In this document: one piece after another, positions 1 through 5,257 of the stretch
Layout of the letters: every line of letters starts with the position of its first letter
Position numbering within the stretch: the first letter of the stretch is position 1
NCBI GenBank assembly: GCA_022712735.1
Contig: JAFLKA010000423.1
Location: 1 to 5,257, forward strand
Origin: Marinosulfonomonas sp.
GTDB lineage: Bacteria > Pseudomonadota > Alphaproteobacteria > Rhodobacterales > Rhodobacteraceae
Reading direction: 5' to 3'
Length of the DNA stretch: 5,257 bases
Made by a program: the position numbers and the translations under genes
Notes under the pieces: generated by a model
What the model was told of the DNA's origin: nothing
Databases searched by the model: none
What the model saw: the letters and a program-made list of their open reading frames with translations, nothing else

Positions 1-263
1 GGGATCGTCAGCGACTTGGATATTTTCCATGCCAGCCGGTTCTCGTTCAGATCGGGAAACTGGCGCCGCAGCTGTTTCAGTTCCAAAAGCCGCGCTTTGG
101 GCAGGTCGGCGCAGATGGCGATGACCTCGTCAATCCCCAGCCCGAAATGTGTCCGCAGGGCTTTGCGGATATACAGCTCGCGTTGGCCTTGTTTTTGCAA
201 GCGCTGGCCATAGGCATGTCTGCCTTCATCGGTTTGCGGTGTGTCTGTCAGATAGTCGCTCAT
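1..263 (-). CDS. Unrecognised hydrophilic protein, N-terminal 87 residues only (3' end beyond window)
   Basis: An open frame starts at an ATG whose first bases overlap the stop of the preceding antiporter gene (ATGA), and stays open to the window edge. An AGGGG run at 271-275 lies 7 bases upstream as a possible ribosome binding site. The visible protein starts MSDYLTDTPQ and is hydrophilic and rich in Lys, Arg, Gln and Leu. It has no membrane segment or signal peptide, so this part should be cytoplasmic. Residues 30-87 look helical, with segments such as YIRKALRTHFGLGIDEVIAI (31-50) and LLELKQLRRQFP (59-70). I do not recognise a family and assign no function. It matches no standard Mrp subunit, nor the NuoB- or NuoC/D-type subunits that follow the membrane genes in mbh operons. 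The tight coupling suggests a role linked to the antiporter, perhaps regulatory or accessory; this is inference. It could also be the soluble start of a longer protein with membrane segments further on. Confidence 0.72.
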   Translation of the reverse strand, partial: MSDYLTDTPQTDEGRHAYGQRLQKQGQRELYIRKALRTHFGLGIDEVIAICADLPKARLLELKQLRRQFPDLNENRLAWKISKSLTI

Positions 264-1729
264 TGTGCGGCCCCTACAATTGGCAACAGGAAATCCCTGA
301 GATTGGTGGCATAGAAAAACAGCAGCAGACAGCCGAATGCGGTCAGTGCAGGCGGCAGCCAGACCAACACGGGGGACTCGGCAATTTTAGTGGGTTCCGC
401 GGTGGTTTCAGCAGGCCAAAAGAACCCGCGCCCGACGATGGATAACAGGTAGGCCACATTCAGCAAGGAACTGAGCATCAGCACCGCGATCATCACTTGT
501 TGGCCCGCATCCGCAGCCCCTACGATCAGCAGCCATTTGCTCCATGATCCGCCAAGGGGCGGCAGCCCGATGATCGACAAAGCCCCGATCAGGAACGCGC
601 CATAGGTGATCGGCATGATCCGCCCCAGCCCGTTCATCTGGCTGATGTTGATCTTGTGCGTCGCCACGTAAATTGACCCTGCACACATGAACAAAGTGAT
701 CTTGCCCATCGCGTGCATGGCGATATGCATGCCACCGCCAAGTGCGCCCATCGAGGTGGCCAATGCCATGCCCAGCGTAATGTAGCTAAGCTGGCTGATG
801 GTGGAATAGGCCAGCCGGGCTTTCAGGTTGTCCTTGGTCATTGCCACGATGGAGGCAGCGATAATGGTGTAGGCCGCCAGCCACATCAGCCATTCCGACG
901 CGCCGGTTTCGGCCAGAAAATCAATGCCGAAAATATAGATACCGACCTTTAGCATGGTGAACACACCTGCCTTGACCACGGCCACCGCGTGCAACAGCGC
1001 ACTCACGGGCGTGGGCGCAACCATGGCGGCGGGCAGCCAGCGGTGGAACGGCATGATTGCCGCCTTGCCGCTGCCGAACGCATAGAGGCCAAGCAGCACC
1101 GCCACCATCGGCCCCGCAATGTGGCCGCGCATGATGCCGCCTTGGGTGAAATCCAGCGTGCCGGTGATGGTGTAGGTCCAGATCACCGCAACCAGTAGCA
1201 GGCCAATCGAGGTGCCCATCAGGATGCCCAGATAAGTGCGCGCGCCGCTGATCGCTTCGGGCGTGCCTTTGTGGGCGACCAACGGGTAGGTCGACAGAGT
1301 CAGTATTTCGTAAAACAGGAACAGGGTGAACATGTTGGCCGAGAATGCCAGCCCCATCACGGCGGCAATCGCCAGCGAGAAACTGGCGAAGAACCGTGTG
1401 TGGTTGTCCTCGTTATTACCGCGCATATAGCCGACGCCGTAGATGTGGGTCAGGATCCATAGACCCGAGGCGATGATGGCGAACATCAAGCCCAAAGGCT
1501 CGACATTGAACGCGATATCAAGGCCCGGGAACACCTCAAGCAACACCAGCGCATCGGTGGTGCCGTTGCCGACATTGGTCAGGATCACCAGCACGGTCAG
1601 GAATGTGGCAACGGCCGCCGTCAGCGTCATGCCATCACGTAAATCGGCGTGATTGCGCAGCAACAGGTTGCCAGCAGATGCGGCGGTAGGGATCAGCATA
1701 GTTAGCAGAATAGCTGTGTTGGTTTCCAC
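260..1729 (-). CDS. Proton-translocating antiporter subunit, MrpA N-module / NuoL-like (second large subunit)
   Basis: A 489-residue integral membrane protein of the NuoL/NuoM/NuoN/MrpA/MrpD family (proton-conducting transporter domain, usually about 14 helices). Visible family signatures are the TM5 glutamate E141 in FYEILTLSTYPLVA, the TM7 lysine K222 in GSGKAAIMPFHRWLPAAM, APTPVSALLHA at 238-248 with K253 in VVKAG, K303 in DNLKARLAYSTISQLSY, H335/H339/K343, and the TM12 lysine K398 in GGSWSKWLL. The APTPVSALLHA...VKAG pattern is closer to MrpA and NuoL than to MrpD. It is the length of the MrpA N-module alone; the MbhD/MbhE part of MrpA is a separate gene at 4121-4690. The start is GTG, directly after the TAA of mrpD; the next in-frame ATG (1699) would cut into the first helix. 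A seven-G run at 1736-1742 sits 6 bases upstream. Automated annotation may call it 'subunit D family' or NuoL/NuoM-like. Family is certain; exact subunit name is less so. Confidence 0.93.
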   Translation of the reverse strand: METNTAILLTMLIPTAASAGNLLLRNHADLRDGMTLTAAVATFLTVLVILTNVGNGTTDALVLLEVFPGLDIAFNVEPLGLMFAIIASGLWILTHIYGVGYMRGNNEDNHTRFFASFSLAIAAVMGLAFSANMFTLFLFYEILTLSTYPLVAHKGTPEAISGARTYLGILMGTSIGLLLVAVIWTYTITGTLDFTQGGIMRGHIAGPMVAVLLGLYAFGSGKAAIMPFHRWLPAAMVAPTPVSALLHAVAVVKAGVFTMLKVGIYIFGIDFLAETGASEWLMWLAAYTIIAASIVAMTKDNLKARLAYSTISQLSYITLGMALATSMGALGGGMHIAMHAMGKITLFMCAGSIYVATHKINISQMNGLGRIMPITYGAFLIGALSIIGLPPLGGSWSKWLLIVGAADAGQQVMIAVLMLSSLLNVAYLLSIVGRGFFWPAETTAEPTKIAESPVLVWLPPALTAFGCLLLFFYATNLRDFLLPIVGAAQ

Positions 1730-3253
1730 TTAATGCCCCCCCATGGTAAAGCCGTTCAACAACCCGTCAGCAGCGGCGCGCGCGGCAGTCATGGTCAGGT
1801 CAGTATCCAGCCCGAACCAGATCGTCGAGAGCGCCATGATCCACATCGGGACCAGCATTGACAGCGGGGCTTCGCGTGGTGTGGGGTCAGCGGGCTGCTT
1901 CATATAAAGCACCTCGATCACTCGCCACACGTAAATGATAGCCAACAGGCTAGAGGCGACAACAGCCAGCGCAATCGGCCACCAGCCCTGCTCAATCGCC
2001 GCCTGCACCAATACCCATTTGCTGATAAATCCGGCCGTGCCGGGAATGCCGATCAACGACAGGCCGGCAATCACGATGGCAAAGCTGGTCCATGGCATCA
2101 CCTTGCCCATGCCTTCAATCCGCGCATAGAACGAGGAGCCGGACCGCAGCACCAACGCGCCGACGCCCATGAACAGGGCGGCCTTGGTAATCCCGTGGTT
2201 GAACAGATGCACGATGGCGCCGGACAGACCGGTGTTGGACAACAGGCTGATGCCCAGCAGGATATAGCCGATTTGCGCAATGCTGGAATAGGCCAGCATG
2301 CGTTTCAGATCGGACTGGAACACAGCGATCAAAGAGGCCGCGAACATTGCCACCAGCGCCAGTGGCATCATCAACCACTTCACCGCGTTCATTTCAAACA
2401 GGAATTCGGGCTGGAACACCGAAAACATGAAGCGCAGCAAAACATAGATCGCCACCTTTGTGGCGGTGGCGGCCAGAAAGACGGTTACGGCAGACGGGGC
2501 GTAAGTATAGGCGTTGGGCAGCCATAGGTGCAGCGGGTAAATCGCCACCTTAAGGCCCATGCCCACCACGATAAAGGCAAACGCGGTCAGGATGGTCCGG
2601 TCGGCCCCGTGCATGGAAATATAAGCGGCGATATCGGCCATATTCAGCGTGCCGGTGCCCGCATATAAAAACCCGATGCCGATGACGAAAAACGTCGCAC
2701 CAATCGTGCCCATGATCAGGTAGTCATAGGCGGCGGTCAGGGCGCGTTTGTCTTGTTTCGCGCCCATCGCCACCAGCACGTATGTCGATAGCGAGGAAAT
2801 CTCCAAGAACACAAACACGTTGAACGCGTCCCCCGTGGCGACCACGCCCAACAGGCCGGTGAAACACAACAGATAAGCGGTGTAGAACAGGGTGTGATGA
2901 CGCTCTGATATCTCGGCTTTGATGCTTTGCACTGTGTAGGGCATCACGATGGTGCCAATCGCCGACACCAGCAGCAATACGAACGCATTGGCGGCATCAA
3001 TGCGGTATTCAATGCCCATCGGCGGGGCCCAGCCGCCGATGTGATAGGAAATCACCCCGCCATCCAACACCTGCAACAACAGCTTTACCGAAATCAGGAA
3101 CGAGGCAAGGCTGGCAAGAAACGCAATTGGCCACGCAAGGCGGCGCGACCCGATCAGAACCGTAAAAGGCGCTGCAAGGAAGGGCACCAGAACCACCAGA
3201 ACGGGCAGGTGGTCCACAAAAGTGCGGGCAACATGGACGTGTTCAGTTGCCAT
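1730..3253 (-). CDS. mrpD: Na+/H+ antiporter subunit D (MrpD/MnhD, MbhH-like)
   Basis: A 507-residue polytopic membrane protein of the NuoL/M/N antiporter family. It is proposed to carry one proton path in the Mrp complex. Key residues visible are E151 in FNVFVFLEISSLSTYVLVA (TM5), K235 in GMGLKVAIYPLHLWLPNAY (TM7) with H242, APSAVTVFL at 252-260 followed by K266 (TM8), K317 in SDLKRMLAYSSIAQIGYILLG, H349/H353/K357 in HLFNHGITKAALFM, and K412 in GTAGFISKWVLVQ (TM12). The AYTYAPSAVTV form is MrpD/MbhH-like rather than NuoL-like, and no residue of the proton chain looks missing. Length is normal for MrpD (about 490-510). The ATG shares its A with the TGA of mrpC; a six-G run at 3263-3268, 9 bases upstream, is the only Shine-Dalgarno-like signal, so coupling to mrpC translation is probably important. 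It is followed without a gap by a second large subunit. Confidence 0.95.
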   Translation of the reverse strand: MATEHVHVARTFVDHLPVLVVLVPFLAAPFTVLIGSRRLAWPIAFLASLASFLISVKLLLQVLDGGVISYHIGGWAPPMGIEYRIDAANAFVLLLVSAIGTIVMPYTVQSIKAEISERHHTLFYTAYLLCFTGLLGVVATGDAFNVFVFLEISSLSTYVLVAMGAKQDKRALTAAYDYLIMGTIGATFFVIGIGFLYAGTGTLNMADIAAYISMHGADRTILTAFAFIVVGMGLKVAIYPLHLWLPNAYTYAPSAVTVFLAATATKVAIYVLLRFMFSVFQPEFLFEMNAVKWLMMPLALVAMFAASLIAVFQSDLKRMLAYSSIAQIGYILLGISLLSNTGLSGAIVHLFNHGITKAALFMGVGALVLRSGSSFYARIEGMGKVMPWTSFAIVIAGLSLIGIPGTAGFISKWVLVQAAIEQGWWPIALAVVASSLLAIIYVWRVIEVLYMKQPADPTPREAPLSMLVPMWIMALSTIWFGLDTDLTMTAARAAADGLLNGFTMGGH

Positions 3254-3681
3254 CAGGCACGGCCCCCCATGGCATCGCCCAGTTCCTTGTTCTCGAGACG
3301 CACAAGCTCGGTTTCGATCTCTAGAATTTCGTCTTCCTCGATGGTGTCAAATTCCTCGCGGATACGCACAATCAGTGCCAGACCCAGCGACGTGGTGGCA
3401 ATACCAACAACAATAGCGGTCAGGATCAACACATGTGGCAGCGGGTTGGAATAGACCACATTCGGGTCGATTTGCATATCAATGGGAAAGATCGGGGCGG
3501 TGCCGCCCGTAACCTTGCCAAGCGAGATGTAGAACATGAAAACGGCGGTTTGAAACAGGTTCAACCCGACGATTTTTTTGATCAGATTGCCCTTGGCCAC
3601 AACGATATACAGACCCGTCATCATCAGAACGGTGAACAGCCAGTAATTCAGGTGGCCAAGGATGAAATCAACGTCAAACAT
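3253..3681 (-). CDS. mrpC: Na+/H+ antiporter subunit C (MrpC/MnhC, NuoK family)
   Basis: A 142-residue NuoK-like membrane protein with three predicted helices, near residues 12-27, 34-54 and 83-106. Family motifs are KKIVGLNLFQTAVFMFYIS (35-53) and SNPLPHVLILTAIVVGIATT (78-97), the MrpC version of the NuoK C-terminal helix. Residue numbers assume the ATG at 3681, which shares a base with the mrpB stop (TGATG) and has GAGGAG 5 bases upstream. Two GTG codons directly before it would add two residues, but the first overlaps the binding site and is unlikely. The protein is longer than the roughly 113 residues usual for MrpC: after the last helix it has a highly acidic tail (13 Asp/Glu between 109 and 136). 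This tail should face the cytoplasm if the topology is NuoK-like with the C-terminus inside. In Mrp complexes this subunit packs against MrpD and MrpB; here both are adjacent genes. Confidence 0.94.
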   Translation of the reverse strand: MFDVDFILGHLNYWLFTVLMMTGLYIVVAKGNLIKKIVGLNLFQTAVFMFYISLGKVTGGTAPIFPIDMQIDPNVVYSNPLPHVLILTAIVVGIATTSLGLALIVRIREEFDTIEEDEILEIETELVRLENKELGDAMGGRA

Positions 3682-4121
3682 CACCACTCCTCGTCACTGA
3701 TGGCTGGGCGGCGCATGGCAAAGGCGTAGTAAATCGCCACCATCACACCGGTCACGGTGACGCCGACGCCGAATTCAACGGCAAAGATGCCCCAGTGTTG
3801 GCCGTGCGATGGATGGTCTGGCGTGAATGCGCCGTAATCCAGAAAATCATAGCCCAGAAACAGCGACAAAACACCGGTGCCCGCATAGATCAGCACGCCC
3901 AGTGCCATCAGCTTATGAACCAGCCATGCTGGGAACACCGCTTGCACCTTTTCCAAGCCGAAAACGATACCATACAAAATGAATGCCACAGCCATGATTA
4001 CACCAGCCTGAAATCCGCCACCGGGCGAAAAATCACCGTGGAACTGGACGTAAAGCGCAAACAGGATGATCGAGTCGACCAGCAGTTTGGTGACAACCCG
4101 CAGGATAAGGTGGTGACGCAT
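3681..4121 (-). CDS. mrpB: Na+/H+ antiporter subunit B (MrpB/MnhB, MbhF-like)
   Basis: A 146-residue membrane protein of the MnhB family, with four probable helices near residues 10-27, 38-56, 66-92 and 112-135. The family hallmark HGDFSPGGGFQAGVIMA is at 28-44, and the second conserved block, HWGIFAVEFGVGVTVTGVMV, is at 109-128, with E116 inside the membrane. Length is standard for MrpB (about 140). The start is secure: ATG shares a base with the preceding TAA, and a strong Shine-Dalgarno (AGGGAGGAGG) lies 7 bases upstream, the best in the window. In Mrp complexes MrpB lies next to the MbhD/MbhE domains of MrpA and helps form the cation-handling part. Its position right after the MbhD/E gene agrees with that partnership. 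Confidence 0.95.
   Translation of the reverse strand: MRHHLILRVVTKLLVDSIILFALYVQFHGDFSPGGGFQAGVIMAVAFILYGIVFGLEKVQAVFPAWLVHKLMALGVLIYAGTGVLSLFLGYDFLDYGAFTPDHPSHGQHWGIFAVEFGVGVTVTGVMVAIYYAFAMRRPAISDEEW
3687..3692 (-). promoter_or_regulatory. Ribosome binding site that decides the mrpC start
   Basis: GAGGAG lies 5 bases before the ATG at 3681. Its last G is also the first base of the upstream GTG candidate (3687), so that GTG would have no room for ribosome spacing. This favours the ATG. Confidence 0.75.
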
Positions 4122-4690
4122 TAGCGAGCCTCCTCCCTGTCTTCTTCATCAGGTCTGCGGCGGCGGCGGCGCAGGCCGGAAATCAGCATCAAGACGCCAA
4201 CGCCAGCGGTGAAAACCACAGCCACTTCGCCCATTGTGTCGAAACCACGATAGCTGGCCAAAATGACGGTCACCACATTGGGTATGCCAATTTCCTCAGG
4301 GCTGCGTTCCAGATATTGCGCCGCCACGCCAACCTGTGCGGGCGCATTCGCGTCGCCAAAATTCGGCATATCCAGCGTGCCATAGATAATCGCGGCCCCG
4401 GTTATGGTGACAACAATCAGCGGGATCAGGGGGGTATGGGTTGACGGTTTTTCGATCCGCGATGTCAGGGTCAGGGTGGACAACATCAGAACAGTTGAAA
4501 TTCCGGCCCCCACAGCGGCCTCGGTAAAGGCCACGTCAACGGCATCCAGTGTGACCAGCAACAGGGCCGACAACAGACTGAACACCCCCGCCAACATGAC
4601 CACCCCGAACAGGCGCTGCATGTGTGTGATAGCAAATGCGGTGGCGACCAGCATGACAACCAGGGTCAGGTCGATGAATATCTCAACCAT
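4121..4690 (-). CDS. DUF4040 / MbhD + MbhE domain subunit (equivalent of the MrpA C-terminal region)
   Basis: A 189-residue membrane protein joining two small domains that in Bacillus-type MrpA are fused to its C-terminus and in Pyrococcus are separate MbhD and MbhE. The MbhD (DUF4040) part covers about 1-80 with the signature LDAVDVAFTEAAVGAG (48-63; D49, D52 and E57 buried). The MbhE part covers about 88-173, with PNVVTVILASYRGFDTMGEV at 137-156 (R148, D151, E155) and a final helix to about 172. Five to six helices are expected. These acidic residues belong to the proposed sodium/proton path. The C-terminus has six arginines in a row (174-179) then an acidic tail, placing it in the cytoplasm by the positive-inside rule. 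The start chosen is the ATG at 4690, with GAGGGGGG at 4696-4703 five bases upstream; a TTG at 4732 would extend it by 14 non-hydrophobic residues deeper into mrpG and is less likely. It overlaps mrpG by 8 bases. Confidence 0.93.
   Translation of the reverse strand: MVEIFIDLTLVVMLVATAFAITHMQRLFGVVMLAGVFSLLSALLLVTLDAVDVAFTEAAVGAGISTVLMLSTLTLTSRIEKPSTHTPLIPLIVVTITGAAIIYGTLDMPNFGDANAPAQVGVAAQYLERSPEEIGIPNVVTVILASYRGFDTMGEVAVVFTAGVGVLMLISGLRRRRRRPDEEDREEAR
4129..4138 (-). promoter_or_regulatory. Strong ribosome binding site of mrpB
   Basis: AGGGAGGAGG lies 7 bases before the ATG at 4121, inside the final codons of the MbhD/E gene. It is the strongest Shine-Dalgarno in the window and fixes the mrpB start. 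Confidence 0.85.
4157..4171 (-). repeat. (CGC)5 trinucleotide run encoding arginines
   Basis: Five consecutive CGC codons, followed by AGA, encode the six-arginine stretch at the C-terminus of the MbhD/E protein. A change in copy number would keep the frame and only alter the number of arginines next to the last membrane helix. Confidence 0.8.
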
Positions 4691-5051
4691 TGTCGCCCCC
4701 CTCAGCACCCAGCGGCTCGGGCTCGGCGCCAACCAGCCCTTTGCCCTCGGGTGGGCGCAGGCCTGTTACGAGTGCAGCATTGGCAATGGCGTGGGTTGAT
4801 GTGGGTCCAGTGATAAACAGGAATGCTCCGATGATTAGCAACTTGACCGTGACCAGCGTTGGCCCGGCCTGCAAACACATGCCGATCACCAGCAGGATCA
4901 TCCCAGCGGAGTCGGTGATTGAAATAGCGTGCAGTCGCGACCAGAAATCGGGGAACCGCAGTGCCCCGATAGCGCCGATCAGGGCAAAACCCGAACCGGA
5001 CAGAATGAATACCCAGCTTAGGATCTCGACGGCGAGCTCAAGCGCACTCAT
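4683..5051 (-). CDS. mrpG: Na+/H+ antiporter subunit G (MrpG/MnhG/PhaG)
   Basis: A 122-residue membrane protein of the PhaG/MnhG/YufB family with three helices, near 6-30, 45-61 and 65-82. The family signature is IGALRFPDFWSRLHAISITD (28-47; R32, D35, R39, H41), followed by LFITGPTSTHAIANAA (78-93), where the conserved Pro and His (P83, H87) close the third helix. Residues 98-122 form a Pro/Gly/Glu-rich hydrophilic tail that looks disordered. Length is typical. The ATG overlaps the mrpF stop by four bases (ATGA) and has an AGGAG at 5060-5064, 8 bases upstream, so the start is well supported. MrpG is a small structural subunit, positioned with MrpE and MrpF at one end of the complex; its detailed role in transport is not established. 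Confidence 0.95.
   Translation of the reverse strand: MSALELAVEILSWVFILSGSGFALIGAIGALRFPDFWSRLHAISITDSAGMILLVIGMCLQAGPTLVTVKLLIIGAFLFITGPTSTHAIANAALVTGLRPPEGKGLVGAEPEPLGAEGGDNG
4696..4703 (-). promoter_or_regulatory. G-rich ribosome binding site of the MbhD/E gene
   Basis: GAGGGGGG lies 5 bases before the ATG at 4690, inside the 3' end of mrpG. It supports this start over the TTG at 4732. Confidence 0.7.
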
Positions 5052-5257
5052 TGCCCGATCTCCTGGTCAGTGGGCATCTGGTGGACATCGCCAATGGCAC
5101 GATAGCGGAAGTATTTCAGGATCGCGATGGTGCCGACGAAATTGATCAGCGCGTAAAGCAGCGAAATATCCAGAAAATCGGGCCGCCCTGTCAGGAACCC
5201 CAGCACCCCGATAAACAACACTGTGTGGGTGCCGAACGAATTGACCGCCAGCACACG
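5048..5257 (-). CDS. mrpF: Na+/H+ antiporter subunit F (MrpF/MnhF/PhaF), C-terminal 69 residues
   Basis: The frame is open to the right edge, so the N-terminus is missing. MrpF is usually about 85-95 residues, so about 20-30 residues, including the first helix, should lie outside. The visible part begins RVLAVNSFGTHTVLFIGVLG, matching the start of the second helix after the family's 'P-DR' turn, and continues with FLDISLLYALINFVGTIAIL (28-47), the most typical MrpF segment. A GTG at 5252-5254 could be read as a start, but it falls inside this conserved region and is almost certainly an internal valine. Asn stands where many Bacillus-type MrpF proteins have Asp in 'ALD'. The gene ends in TGA overlapping the ATG of mrpG. 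MrpF is a three-helix subunit reported to contribute to ion selectivity in some Mrp systems. Confidence 0.92.
   Translation of the reverse strand, partial: RVLAVNSFGTHTVLFIGVLGFLTGRPDFLDISLLYALINFVGTIAILKYFRYRAIGDVHQMPTDQEIGQ
5060..5064 (-). promoter_or_regulatory. Ribosome binding site of mrpG
   Basis: AGGAG lies 8 bases before the ATG at 5051, inside the last codons of mrpF (encoding QEIGQ). Confidence 0.75.

Larger units (their letters stand above)
1..5257 (-). other. Mrp/Mbh-type antiporter operon (eight coupled genes, both ends outside the window)
   Basis: All eight genes lie on the minus strand with no gap between them. Junctions in order of translation are: F/G, 4-base ATGA overlap; G/MbhD-E, 8-base overlap; MbhD-E/B, TAATG; B/C, TGATG; C/D, TGATG; D/NuoL-like, TAA directly followed by GTG; NuoL-like/unknown, 4-base ATGA overlap. 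Such packing implies one transcript and coupled translation, which suits a complex needing fixed subunit ratios. No promoter-like or terminator-like element is visible. An MrpE gene normally accompanies these subunits and probably lies just beyond the right edge; that is inference. Confidence 0.9.

Noticed and set aside
1..1729. A DabB-DabA-type inorganic carbon uptake pair (NuoL-like protein followed by a soluble protein)
   Set aside because: The NuoL-like gene is tightly linked to a full Mrp set, and the 87 visible residues of the next protein show nothing I can recognise as DabA. The missing remainder would be needed for a firm exclusion.
2115..2378. Open frames within mrpD in another minus-strand frame
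   Set aside because: They are Arg/Cys/Pro-rich out-of-frame translations of a conserved region of mrpD, without a ribosome binding site or family similarity.
260..3253. Respiratory complex I (nuoK-nuoM/nuoL) genes
   Set aside because: The small neighbours are MrpF, MrpG, MbhD/E and MrpB, which do not occur in a nuo operon. The NuoK- and NuoL/M-like proteins are the Mrp versions.
2927..3454. 175-residue open frame on the plus strand
   Set aside because: It lies opposite mrpD and mrpC, is rich in His, Gln and Arg as expected of an antisense shadow of hydrophobic genes, has no recognisable domain, and crosses the junction of two well-supported genes.
4690..5145. 151-residue open frame on the plus strand
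   Set aside because: It is antisense to mrpG and mrpF, both of which have clear family motifs; the translation is low-complexity Ser/Pro/Arg and shows no family signal.
3253..5257. A hydrogenase-linked Mbh complex
   Set aside because: Only the membrane arm matches. No NiFe-hydrogenase, NuoB-like or ferredoxin-like gene is visible, and the gene after the large subunits lacks Cys motifs in its visible part (a single Cys).
4733..5257. Operon promoter inside the window
   Set aside because: All bases here are coding for mrpG and mrpF, and I found no convincing -35/-10 pair; the promoter should be beyond the right edge.

Overview
The window is one side of a compact, single-direction operon on the minus strand. 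It encodes a multisubunit Mrp/Mnh-type cation/proton antiporter, the family that also supplies the membrane ion-pumping arm of Mbh-type hydrogenases and is related to respiratory complex I. Seven genes are recognisable. Read 5' to 3' on the minus strand (from high to low coordinate) they are: mrpF (its 5' end lies outside the window), mrpG, an MbhD+MbhE-domain protein that equals the detached C-terminal part of MrpA, mrpB, mrpC, mrpD, and a second large antiporter-like subunit that resembles the N-terminal module of MrpA/NuoL. An eighth gene, hydrophilic and not recognised, begins immediately after and runs off the left edge.

There is no intergenic space. Every junction overlaps by 1, 4 or 8 bases, or abuts directly, so the genes are probably transcribed together and translationally coupled. 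I see no promoter, terminator, RNA gene, repeat array or mobile element. The promoter should lie beyond the right edge, probably ahead of an mrpE gene, and the operon end beyond the left edge.

The layout differs from the classical seven-gene Bacillus order (A-B-C-D-E-F-G, with one long MrpA). MrpA is split: its MbhD/MbhE part sits between MrpG and MrpB, and its NuoL-like part is a separate gene after mrpD. The order F-G-(MbhD/E)-B-C-D matches the membrane arm of the archaeal mbh operon (mbhB-C-D/E-F-G-H), and the tandem pair of large subunits recalls mbxH-H'. The products would assemble in the cytoplasmic membrane. MrpD and the NuoL-like subunit carry the Glu/Lys/His residues of the proton channels. 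The small subunits (F, G, MbhD/E, B, C) would form the cation-translocating and connecting part. The likely job is Na+/H+ exchange for pH and sodium homeostasis.

The base composition (moderately GC-rich by eye), GTG starts, codon use and protein style suggest an alphaproteobacterium, most likely a marine Rhodobacterales. This is inference from general appearance, with no marker gene behind it. The operon is ordinary for such bacteria; the least explained item is the truncated hydrophilic gene at the left edge.
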